Shown: piece after piece, positions 16,078 through 23,477 of the stretch
How the letters are laid out: each line of letters opens with the position of its first letter
Position numbering within the stretch: the stretch's first letter is position 1
From: Planctomycetia bacterium
GTDB taxonomy: Bacteria > Planctomycetota > Phycisphaerae > FEN-1346
Direction of reading: 5' to 3'
DNA length: 46,186 nt
NCBI GenBank assembly: GCA_003170085.1
Contig: PMZT01000036.1
Span: 1 to 46,186 of the forward strand
Program-made: the position numbers and the translations under genes
The notes under the pieces: model-generated
Databases searched by the model: none
What the model saw: the letters and a program-made list of their open reading frames with translations, nothing else
Told to the model about the DNA's origin: nothing

Positions 16078-17490
16078 ATGGCTCACACGGAAACCAATAG
16101 TGGCGGTCTCAGCAGGCGGGACTTCTTGAAGGTAACGGGCGCCGTCGGAGCGGGGATGGTCCTGGCCCCCGTTATCCTCGGCGAAGAGGCCAAGAACGCC
16201 TCGAAGACCGTTAACGTCGGCTTCATCGGCGTCGGCACGCAAGGCCGCGTGCTCCTGACGAACGCCCTGAAGATCCCGAACCTTCGCTTCGTCGGCGTCG
16301 CCGACATCTGGCCCTACAACCAGGGCTACGCCGTCCGCACCCTCAAGAAGTACAACCACCCGGCGAACGGCTACATCGAGTACGCCGAGATGCTCGACAA
16401 GGAAAAGGACATCGACGCGGTCATCGTGGCCACGCCCGACTGGAAGCACGCCGAGTGCACCGTCGCCGCCCTCAAGGCCGGCAAGCACGTTTACTGCGAG
16501 AAGGAGATGTCGAACGACATCGCCCTCGCCAAGGAAATGGTCGTCACGTCGCAGCAGACGAAGAAGCTGCTGCAGATCGGCCACCAGCGCCGCTCGAACC
16601 CGCGCTACCAGTTGGCCATCGACTACATGCAGAAGAAGAACTGCTGCGGCATGTTGACGTTCCTGTCGGCCGGCTGGAGCCGCTCGAAGCGTCTGGACGT
16701 GGGTTGGCCGAAGGGTCAGGAGCTCGACGAGGCCGCGCTCAAGAAGTACGGCTACGACACGATGGCCCGCTTCCGCAACTGGCGCTGGTACAAGAAGTTC
16801 TCGGGCGGCCCGATCGCCGACCTGGGCTCGCACCAGATCGACATCTTCAACTGGGCGCTCAAGGCATCGCCCGCGGCCGTCATGGCGGCCGGCGGCTGCG
16901 ATTTCTACGAGGGCATCGAGTGGTACGACAACATCTCGGCCCTGTATGAGTGGGATAACGTGGATCAGGGCGGTAAGAAGCACACGGTGCGCGGCTACTA
17001 CCAGCTCCTGAGCACGTCGAGCCACGGCGGCTACTCCGAGACATTCATCGGCACCGACGGCTCGCTCATCATTTCCGAGAACGCCGGAACGGGCGGCATG
17101 CGCCGCGAGCAGGAGGCCGCCGAGGCCGACTGGGAAAAGGAACTGCCGAAGCCGAGCGGTCCGAACGCCGCCCCTGCCGCCGCCCCCAAGGTCGAAGAGA
17201 AGAAGGCGGAGACGAAGGACGGGGCGAAGAAGGACGCCGACGACGACATCAAGGTCGGCCACTCGGTTCCGGCCCCCGGCCGCTACTTCGGGCCGATCAC
17301 GGTCGCCGGCTTCAACAAGTCGGAGCACCTGCCGCACATCGAGAACTTCATCGCCGCGATTCGCGAAGGCGCCGCGCTCACCTGCCCGGGCGAGGTCGGC
17401 TACGATACGGCCGTCACCGTGCTCAAGGTGAACGATGCCATCGTGGCCGCCAAGCGCCTGGAGTTCAAGCCCGAAGAGTTCAAGGCGTAA
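16078..17490 (+). CDS. Tat-exported Gfo/Idh/MocA oxidoreductase 3
   Basis: A 470-residue protein of the same superfamily as the genes at 9653 and 10980 but clearly divergent. Twin-arginine signal GLSRRDFLKVTGAVGAG; Rossmann motif GFIGVGTQG. The usual EKP is EKE here (YCEKEMSND, 141-143): the catalytic-type lysine is kept but the proline is lost. DLGSHQIDIFNW in the second domain is typical. A low-complexity Ala/Lys/Glu insertion lies at about 370-405 (APAAAPKVEEKKAETKDG). GAGGAGG precedes ATG 16078. Only 16 bases separate it from a multihaem cytochrome gene, suggesting its electrons are handled by the cytochrome c/b pair. Confidence 0.9.
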   Translation: MAHTETNSGGLSRRDFLKVTGAVGAGMVLAPVILGEEAKNASKTVNVGFIGVGTQGRVLLTNALKIPNLRFVGVADIWPYNQGYAVRTLKKYNHPANGYIEYAEMLDKEKDIDAVIVATPDWKHAECTVAALKAGKHVYCEKEMSNDIALAKEMVVTSQQTKKLLQIGHQRRSNPRYQLAIDYMQKKNCCGMLTFLSAGWSRSKRLDVGWPKGQELDEAALKKYGYDTMARFRNWRWYKKFSGGPIADLGSHQIDIFNWALKASPAAVMAAGGCDFYEGIEWYDNISALYEWDNVDQGGKKHTVRGYYQLLSTSSHGGYSETFIGTDGSLIISENAGTGGMRREQEAAEADWEKELPKPSGPNAAPAAAPKVEEKKAETKDGAKKDADDDIKVGHSVPAPGRYFGPITVAGFNKSEHLPHIENFIAAIREGAALTCPGEVGYDTAVTVLKVNDAIVAAKRLEFKPEEFKA

Positions 17491-17506
17491 CATCGGGGGT
17501 AACACC

Positions 17507-19453
17507 TTGCACACCACAACGACAACCGTCGGCGCGACCCGGGGAATGGCCCTGGTCGCGCTGGCGGCGACCTTGCTGGCGGCAGCCGGAACGTCCGACG
17601 CCGCCCAGAAGTTCCTGGTTCCCGATGGCAACCGCTCGGCCGCCGTCCACCGCATCCCGATGCTGGCGGACCCGGTCCTCAAGGGCGACGACAAGCCCAT
17701 CGGCCCCGAAGACACGCCCGTCCTGCCCTACTCGCCGCGCGCCACCTGTAGCGCCCGGTGCCACGATTACGCGATCGTCGAGGGCGGCTGGCACTTTAGC
17801 GCGCCGGATCCCAAAGTGGCCCCCGGCCGGCCCGGCGAGCCTTACTTCCTGACGGACCTCAAGACGGGCACGCAGATACCCGTCTCGCCGCGCGGCTGGC
17901 CCGGCACGTACAAGCCGTCGGCCGTGGGCCTGACGCCGTGGAAGTTCATGCTGGCCTTCGGCGGGCACACCCCCGGCGGCGGCTACGGCGAGAAGTTCAT
18001 CGGCGACATGCAGGCCGATCCGGCCGCCCGGTGGCAGGTCTCGGGCAAGATCGAGATCGACTGCCAGGGTTGCCACAGCGGCGATCCGATGCAGGACCAG
18101 AGCAACTGGGCCTCCAACCTCGAACGCGAGAACTTTATGTGGGCCGCCACGGCCTCCAGCGCCATCGGCATGGTGCGCGGCAACGCCAAGACGGTGCCCG
18201 AGACCTGGGACCCCATGACGCCGGCTACCGGCGACAACCCCAAGGAGTTCCCCCCGTCGGTCGTCTATGACAAGTGGCGCTTCAACGCGGCCAACCTGAC
18301 CGGCAAGGAACCCGCGAAGAACTGGGAAGTCTTCTTCAACGTCAATTGGAAACCGTCGAACGAACGCTGCTTCTTCTGCCACACGAACCACCCGCTCGGC
18401 AAGGACGCTCCCAAGAAGTTCCAGGAAAACGGCGACGTCCACCTGGCCGCCGGGTTGAACTGCGCCGATTGCCACCGCCACGACCTCGACCACAACATGG
18501 CGCGCGGCTATGAGGGCGAGACGATCGGCGGCACACCGGCCACGCTGACGTGCCGCGGCTGCCACCTGGGCGAGCAGTCGGCCGCCGCCGGCCCCGACAC
18601 GATGGGCGGGCGTCTGGGCGCCCCGGTTCCGGCGCACAAGGGCATCCCCACGGTCCACTTCAAGAAACTCGCGTGCACGACCTGCCACAGCGGGCCGATG
18701 CCCGACAAGACCGTCATGCACGTTCAGACCTCGCGGGCTCACAACCTGGGCGTCAAGGCCAAGGAGCATCGCGACGACGCTCCGCCGTTCATCCAGTGGC
18801 CCGTCTTTATGCGCGATGAGAGCGGCAGGATCGCGCCGAACAAGGTGGCTTGGCCCGCGTTCTGGGGCCGGATGAAGGACGACAAGGTCACGCCGATGGC
18901 CCCGGAGGCCGTTCAGGAAGTCGGCGGCGACGCGCTGGCCACCGACGAACTCCGCAAGTGGAAGCCGCTCTCCGAGGACCAGATCAAGAAGATCCTCACC
19001 GCCCTGGCCGCCAAGAAGGATGCCGGAGAGCCGGTCTTCGTGACCGGCGGCAAGCTGTACCGCCTGGCCGGCGGCGCCCTCACGAGTGCCGAGCACGCCG
19101 CCGCGGCGCCGTATGCGTGGCCGGTGGCCCACGACGTCCGCGCGAAGACGCAATCGCTGGGCGCGGGCGGCTGCACCGATTGTCACAGCACCGATTCGCC
19201 GATCGCCTTTGGCCAGGTTGCGGCCGATTCGATGGCCGAGACCCAGGCGCCGCTGACGAAAGTCATGTACGAGTTCCAGGGGCGTAATCCGCTGGAGCTG
19301 AAGGCGTGGGCCATGTCGTACATGTTCCGTCCCATGTTCAAGGTGGTGGGGTTTGCCACGGCCGCCCTCCTCGCGGCGGTGCTGGCACTCTACCTGTTCT
19401 TGGGCCTGGCCGCATTCCTGCGGTGGGCGAGCAAGAAGGCCCCCCAGGGCTGA
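17507..19453 (+). CDS. Membrane-anchored seven-haem cytochrome c
   Basis: A 648-residue exported protein. A signal peptide occupies about residues 1-33. Six CxxCH haem-binding motifs are visible: CQGCH (186), CFFCH (288), CADCH (319), CRGCH (349), CTTCH (390), CTDCH (556). A seventh site, CSARCH (81), has three residues between the cysteines. One transmembrane segment (about 612-638) near the C-terminus anchors it to the inner membrane with the haems outside. TTG 17507 is chosen because GGGGG lies seven bases upstream and it gives a complete signal peptide; ATG 17546 is the alternative. Upstream is a Tat-exported dehydrogenase, downstream a cytochrome b: an electron-transfer module. Confidence 0.85.
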   Translation: MHTTTTTVGATRGMALVALAATLLAAAGTSDAAQKFLVPDGNRSAAVHRIPMLADPVLKGDDKPIGPEDTPVLPYSPRATCSARCHDYAIVEGGWHFSAPDPKVAPGRPGEPYFLTDLKTGTQIPVSPRGWPGTYKPSAVGLTPWKFMLAFGGHTPGGGYGEKFIGDMQADPAARWQVSGKIEIDCQGCHSGDPMQDQSNWASNLERENFMWAATASSAIGMVRGNAKTVPETWDPMTPATGDNPKEFPPSVVYDKWRFNAANLTGKEPAKNWEVFFNVNWKPSNERCFFCHTNHPLGKDAPKKFQENGDVHLAAGLNCADCHRHDLDHNMARGYEGETIGGTPATLTCRGCHLGEQSAAAGPDTMGGRLGAPVPAHKGIPTVHFKKLACTTCHSGPMPDKTVMHVQTSRAHNLGVKAKEHRDDAPPFIQWPVFMRDESGRIAPNKVAWPAFWGRMKDDKVTPMAPEAVQEVGGDALATDELRKWKPLSEDQIKKILTALAAKKDAGEPVFVTGGKLYRLAGGALTSAEHAAAAPYAWPVAHDVRAKTQSLGAGGCTDCHSTDSPIAFGQVAADSMAETQAPLTKVMYEFQGRNPLELKAWAMSYMFRPMFKVVGFATAALLAAVLALYLFLGLAAFLRWASKKAPQG

Positions 19454-19471
19454 GGCTGACAGGATAAACGA

Positions 19472-20161
19472 ATGACCGGGTTCCAACTCTACGCAGCCGT
19501 TGCCATCGTCGCGGTCCTCGTGGCCATGCCGATTCACTATGTCCTCTTCGCCCGCCGGCAGCCGCATCCCGGCTTGGGCGAGCGCCACGTGAAGCGTTAT
19601 AACGTGTGGGAGCGCCTGGTCCACCTGGCCCTGCTCGCCAGCTTCATCGTGCTGGCCTGGACGGGCTTCTCGGCGTCCATCGGCTGGGGCGGACCCATGC
19701 ATGGATACCTGTTGATGATCCATACCACGTCGGGCGCCGTGTTCGCCGTGACCGTGGGCATCATGTTCCTGACGTGGGCGGCCGATCACGCTTTCACGAA
19801 GTGCGACCTCCAGTGGATCCGCGACGGCGGATGCCTCGCCACCAAGGAGCTTCCGGCGGGCCGCTTCAGCGCCGGCGACAAGATGTACTTCTGGCTGGCC
19901 GGACTCCTGACGCTCGTGGCCCTGCTCTCGATGCTCCTCAGCATGATCCCCGTGCTCGGCACCGGCGGCCAGTTGCTCATGTACAACGTGCACCGCTGGT
20001 CAACGCTGGTGCTCGTGCTGGCGACCCTCTGGCACGCGTACGTGACGCTGGCGAAGCCGGGGGCGCTTACGGCGATCCTGACCGGCCGCGTGAGCGCCGC
20101 ATGGGTCAAGCGCTTCCATCCGCTATGGGGCGCCGGCCATGACGCAACCGGTCGCAAATAA
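19472..20161 (+). CDS. Cytochrome b subunit (FdnI/cyt b561-like)
   Basis: A 229-residue inner-membrane protein with about five hydrophobic segments and histidines suited to bind two b haems: ERLVHLALLASF, MHGYLLMIHTTSGAVF and VHRWSTLVLVLATLWHAY. This is the layout of the di-haem b subunit of formate dehydrogenase/thiosulfate reductase-type complexes, which link a periplasmic redox subunit to the quinone pool. It follows the multihaem c gene by 18 bases and overlaps the next gene by 23, indicating co-translation. Direction of electron flow is not deducible from sequence. Confidence 0.85.
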   Translation: MTGFQLYAAVAIVAVLVAMPIHYVLFARRQPHPGLGERHVKRYNVWERLVHLALLASFIVLAWTGFSASIGWGGPMHGYLLMIHTTSGAVFAVTVGIMFLTWAADHAFTKCDLQWIRDGGCLATKELPAGRFSAGDKMYFWLAGLLTLVALLSMLLSMIPVLGTGGQLLMYNVHRWSTLVLVLATLWHAYVTLAKPGALTAILTGRVSAAWVKRFHPLWGAGHDATGRK

Positions 20162-20912
20162 CCCTTCTGGCGCCAACGACTTGATGGACCTTTCCATCGT
20201 CATCCCGGCGTTTCGTGAAGCCGCCAAGATCCGCCACGATGTCGAGGGAGCGGCGGCGTTTCTCGTCAAGTCGGGCCTCAAGGGCGAGATCATCGTCGTG
20301 GACGACGGCAGCCCGGATAACACCCGCGCCGCCGCCCTTGCCGCCGAAATCCCGCCCACCGTCGAGCGCCAGGTCATCCGATACGAGCACAACTGCGGCA
20401 AAGGCTGCGCGGTCCGTACCGGCATGAAGGCGTCGCGCGGCGAGTTCGCGATGTTCGCCGACGTGGGCCTGTGCGTACCGTTCGAGAACGCGCTCCGGGG
20501 CATCGAACTTATCCGTCGCGGCGAATGTGAGATCGCCCACGGGTCGCGCAAGCTGCCCGACAGCGTCATCCTCAAGCCGCAGACGCTTTACCGGCGGCTG
20601 CTCTCGCGCACGTTCCGGTTCGTCGTCCGCCATTTCATGGGCACGCCGCGCGACCTTACGGACACGCAGTGCGGCTTCAAGGTCTACCGGGGCGACGTGG
20701 CGCGGCAGCTTTACGGCGAGTGCTTTTGCGGCGGATTCATGTTTGACATCGAGATCCTGCTGCGCGCCCTGAAGCACGGCTACCGCGTGCGGGAGTTTCC
20801 GGTCGAGTGGCGGTGCGACTGGGACTCGCGGCTGCACCCGGCCCGCGGGGCGGCGCACACCCTCGGGGAACTCTCGGAAATCAAGCGGCGATTGAAGGAA
20901 GACAAGCCGTAA
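20139..20912 (+). CDS. Family 2 glycosyltransferase (DPG synthase-like)
   Basis: A 257-residue GT-A glycosyltransferase, close in outline to dolichyl-phosphate glucosyl- or mannosyltransferases. Visible motifs are LSIVIPAFREAAKI, IIVVDDGSPDNT (nucleotide-sugar binding) and DTQCGFKVYRGDVARQLY, with ending EFPVEWRCDWDSR. The usual DADLSTP metal-binding motif reads FADVGLCVP, so the second acidic residue is missing. No membrane segment. ATG 20139 lies inside the cytochrome b gene; ATG 20184 is an alternative. Likely makes a lipid-linked sugar donor, which would suit the Agl23/GT39-like protein encoded at 25539-27146. Confidence 0.82.
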   Translation: MTQPVANNPSGANDLMDLSIVIPAFREAAKIRHDVEGAAAFLVKSGLKGEIIVVDDGSPDNTRAAALAAEIPPTVERQVIRYEHNCGKGCAVRTGMKASRGEFAMFADVGLCVPFENALRGIELIRRGECEIAHGSRKLPDSVILKPQTLYRRLLSRTFRFVVRHFMGTPRDLTDTQCGFKVYRGDVARQLYGECFCGGFMFDIEILLRALKHGYRVREFPVEWRCDWDSRLHPARGAAHTLGELSEIKRRLKEDKP

Positions 20913-20936
20913 GGCCGGCTTCGGCCAAGAAAAGAA

Positions 20937-20964
20937 GCGCGGTGGGTCGGGAGACCCGCCGCGC
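20937..20964. repeat. Palindromic core, copy C
   Basis: GCGCGGTGGGTC and its near-perfect inverse around GGGA, the same core as in the element at 15649-15880 but without the outer ends. Located just after the glycosyltransferase gene; may act as a terminator-like structure although no T-run follows. Confidence 0.75.
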
Positions 20965-20971
20965 AAGCGCC

Positions 20972-21078
20972 CGCCGTTGACGATTATGCCCTTCCCCGCG
21001 TGGGTCCGTTTGAAATCTCAAATTTGAGATTTCAGATTCGAGAGAGGACCCCCCCCACACGAGCCGCTATTCCTTCAG
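20972..21078 (-). repeat. 107-bp direct repeat, copy 1 (relic DUF1080 end)
   Basis: Almost identical to 21112-21218, exactly 140 bases upstream. It contains a 22-bp perfect palindrome (21012-21033, GAAATCTCAAA and inverse). At its right end, read on the minus strand, it contains CTGAAGGAATAG, i.e. Leu-Lys-Glu-stop, matching the last codons of the DUF1080 gene whose end lies in copy 2. It therefore looks like the preserved 3' tail of a lost gene copy. Confidence 0.8.
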
Positions 21079-21111
21079 TCATGTAGGGTGGGTGCTCTGC
21101 ACCCACGCGGT

Positions 21112-21218
21112 CGCCGTTGACGATTGTGGCCTTCCCCGCGTGGGTCCGTTTGAAATCTCAAATTTGAGATTTCAGATTGGAGAGAGGACCCACCCCACAC
21201 GAGCCGCTAGTCCTTCAG
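21112..21218 (-). repeat. 107-bp direct repeat, copy 2
   Basis: Second copy. Palindrome at 21152-21173, flanked by GTGGGTCC (21140-21147) and GGACCCAC (21186-21193), giving a larger stem. The right end overlaps the last codons and stop of the DUF1080 gene. Between the copies lies a separate hairpin GTGGGTGC-TCT-GCACCCAC (21088-21106). The structure sits between convergent operons and could terminate both. Confidence 0.85.
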
Positions 21219-22250
21219 TTCTTTAATCCAGATATTTCTGAACTTCACCGTGTTGCCGTGGTCCTGGAGGCGGAGCGGGCCGGCCTTGACCTCGATGCCG
21301 CCGTCCTTCGACGCCCCACCCGTCGGCCCCGGAATCTCGAAGTTGTCGTGGATCTTCACCCCGTTCAGGAGCACCGTGATCACGGCGCCCTTTTCCTTCT
21401 CGCCGGCGGCCTTGAACCGCGGGGCGTGGAACGTGATGTCGTACGTCTGCCACACCAGCGGCGGGAACGCCGCCTGCACCCTGGGCGCGGCCTTGGTGTA
21501 GATGCCGCCCACTTCGTTGTTGGCGGTCGGAAGGCCGAACGAGTCGAGAATCTGGACCTCGATGCGGTCCATCTGGTACACGCCGCTGTTGCCGCGGCCC
21601 TGCCCCCGCGCCGTCGGCATATATGGACACATGAATTCCAGGTGGAGCTGGTAATCGCCGAACGCTTTCTTCGTCTTCGTATCGCCCTTGCCTTTGTTGA
21701 TCGTCCCGTCCGGGTTGGCCACCCAGGTCGTGTTCGTCCACTCGTCAATCGACGGCGCCTTGCCCGGCTCGTACGCCAGCAGAATGATCGCGCCGGCCGG
21801 CGGCTTCTCGAGTTCGGTGGGCGACTTCGGCGTCGTGTAGGCAAGCTCGACCTTGGCGCCGTTCACCTCGGCCGAAAACTTCTTGTCGGCGATCTGGCCC
21901 TTCCCGTTGCCGATCAGATCGACCTTGCCGTCGGCCAGCTTGCCGCTCATCTCGATCTTCGGGGCGTTCTCGCCGCCCACATAAAGGTTGACGCGATACC
22001 CGCCGCCGCCCTGCCCGATTACTTCGGCCTTGCCGGCCTGGCCGACGTAGAGGCCCTGGATCCCGTCATCCGCCTCCTCGGCGGGCTTGGGCGCCGGCGG
22101 CTTGGCAGGCCCCTTAGGCGCATCGGCCTTGGCCCCTGCCTTGGGCGCCTCGGCCTTGCCCGGAGCGGCCGTCTCGGCGGCGTACAGCCACGCACCGACG
22201 GCCATCACCACGAGACCCACCACCACCATCGTCACGATTTTGTGCGCCAT
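21207..22250 (-). CDS. Secreted DUF1080 (3-keto-disaccharide hydrolase family) protein 1
   Basis: A 347-residue exported protein. Residues 1-25 form a signal or anchor segment (IVTMVVVGLVVMAVGAW). A Pro/Ala/Lys-rich linker follows, then a domain of about 100 residues starting DDGIQGLYVGQAG, then a DUF1080 lectin-like fold with GQGRGNSGVYQMDRIEVQIL, WQTYDITFHAPRF and LNGVKIHDN. The family cleaves or hydrates keto-glycosides in characterised cases. ATG 22250 is chosen because AGGAG is seven bases upstream; ATG 22256 is too close. Last gene of the minus-strand operon that starts at 27907. Its stop lies inside a 107-bp repeat. Confidence 0.87.
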   Translation of the reverse strand: MAHKIVTMVVVGLVVMAVGAWLYAAETAAPGKAEAPKAGAKADAPKGPAKPPAPKPAEEADDGIQGLYVGQAGKAEVIGQGGGGYRVNLYVGGENAPKIEMSGKLADGKVDLIGNGKGQIADKKFSAEVNGAKVELAYTTPKSPTELEKPPAGAIILLAYEPGKAPSIDEWTNTTWVANPDGTINKGKGDTKTKKAFGDYQLHLEFMCPYMPTARGQGRGNSGVYQMDRIEVQILDSFGLPTANNEVGGIYTKAAPRVQAAFPPLVWQTYDITFHAPRFKAAGEKEKGAVITVLLNGVKIHDNFEIPGPTGGASKDGGIEVKAGPLRLQDHGNTVKFRNIWIKELKD

Positions 22251-22291
22251 GTGCATTCTCCTGGGATTGTCTCTCTCGTTCACACCCGACA

Positions 22292-22343
22292 ACTTGTGAC
22301 TTTGCACGGTCGGCGCAGCGGGTACGGAGACCCGCCGCGCAAA
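22292..22343. repeat. Partial copy D of the palindromic element
   Basis: ACTTGTGACTTTGC matches the left end of the element at 15649-15880, and GGTACGGAGACCCGCCGCGC matches its interior near 15770-15790, with the sequence between deleted. Inserted between two DUF1080 genes. Confidence 0.65.
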
Positions 22344-22385
22344 CCCTGGCAAACTTCGTCGGCGTTTCACGCCCGACGCGCCGGC

Positions 22386-23438
22386 CTACTTCGCCTCGTC
22401 CTTGAGTTCCACGATCCAGATGTTGCGGAACCGCACGGGATGCTGATGGTCCTGCAGCCGGATCGGCCCGGCCTTCACTTCCGGCCGGCTCTTGGCCGAG
22501 CCCGTGGGGGCCTTGATGTCGGTGTTCTCCTGCACCTTCACGCCGTTTTGCACGGTCGTGACCGTCGCATCCTTGATCTTCTTGCCGTCGGCATCGAACC
22601 GCGGCGCGCGGAACGTGAACTCGTACGTCTGCCACGAGCCGGGCGGGAAGCACGCGTTCACCAGCGGGGCCGTCTGCGTGTAGATGGCGCCGCACTGGTG
22701 GGCTTCCGGCTTGATGCCGTAGGAATCGAGGACCTGCATCTCATAGACGTCATGCAGGAAGATGCCGCTGTTGCCGCGGCCCTGGCCCTTGCCGGTGGGC
22801 TCGAACGGGATACGGAATTCGGCGTGCATCTGGAAATCGCCGAACGTCTGCTTCGACTTGATGTCGCCGCCCTTGACCTGGATGCTGCCGTCGTCCATCG
22901 CGACCCACTGGCACGGCTCGCCCTTGAGTTGCGTCCACGCCGCGGTGTCGGACTTTTTGCCTTCCTCGTACGCCAGCAGGACGACCGCGCCGGCCGGCGG
23001 CTTCTGGAGTTCCGTCGGCGACTTCTTCACCGTGAACTTGAGATCGACCTTGCCGGCCTTCGACTCGGCCTTGAGCTGGCCGTTCTCGATCGTGCCGGTC
23101 CACGCATCGTCACCGCCCGAGAACGTCACTTTGCTCGCGTCGCCCTTGCCGGGCAGATCGACCCACGCGAACTTCTCGCCGGCCGCCGGCGCGCGGAGCA
23201 CGATCCGGTACGACGGGTCCTCTCGCACCACGTTGGCCTCGGCGGCAACGTCCTTGCCGCCGGTGTTTAAGGTGCCCACGTAATCGCCCACCATCTTGTC
23301 GGGCGGCGACTCGACCGGGGGCGCCTTGGGCTCCGACGACTTGGCGGCGCCCTTGCTCGCCTTCTCGGCGGCCATCACCGGCATCGCCGCAACCACGCAC
23401 AACGCCAGCCCCACGAGCAGCATCGTCCGGATACTCAT
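22386..23438 (-). CDS. Secreted DUF1080 family protein 2
   Basis: A 350-residue paralogue of its neighbours. Signal peptide (TMLLVGLALCVVAAMPVMAA), then an N-terminal domain with VGDYVGTLNTGGKDVAAEAN instead of the DDGIQG start, and the DUF1080 fold with GQGRGNSGIFLHDVYEMQVL, SWQTYEFTFRAPRF and NGVKVQEN. AGGGAGAGG precedes the ATG. Lies between paralogues 1 and 3, separated from the former by 135 bases holding a partial repeat element. Probably acts outside the cytoplasmic membrane on a keto sugar or glycoside. Confidence 0.87.
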   Translation of the reverse strand: MSIRTMLLVGLALCVVAAMPVMAAEKASKGAAKSSEPKAPPVESPPDKMVGDYVGTLNTGGKDVAAEANVVREDPSYRIVLRAPAAGEKFAWVDLPGKGDASKVTFSGGDDAWTGTIENGQLKAESKAGKVDLKFTVKKSPTELQKPPAGAVVLLAYEEGKKSDTAAWTQLKGEPCQWVAMDDGSIQVKGGDIKSKQTFGDFQMHAEFRIPFEPTGKGQGRGNSGIFLHDVYEMQVLDSYGIKPEAHQCGAIYTQTAPLVNACFPPGSWQTYEFTFRAPRFDADGKKIKDATVTTVQNGVKVQENTDIKAPTGSAKSRPEVKAGPIRLQDHQHPVRFRNIWIVELKDEAK

Positions 23439-23477
23439 TCGCCTCTCCCTTTCCGTGATGAGTTCTTTGACACCCCG

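Noticed and set aside
17480-19993. 837-residue minus-strand ORF
   Set aside because: Antisense to the cytochrome c and b genes, whose haem motifs prove the plus-strand frames.
20972-21218. Short CRISPR array
   Set aside because: Only two copies of a 107-bp unit, one overlapping a gene end; a duplication explains it.
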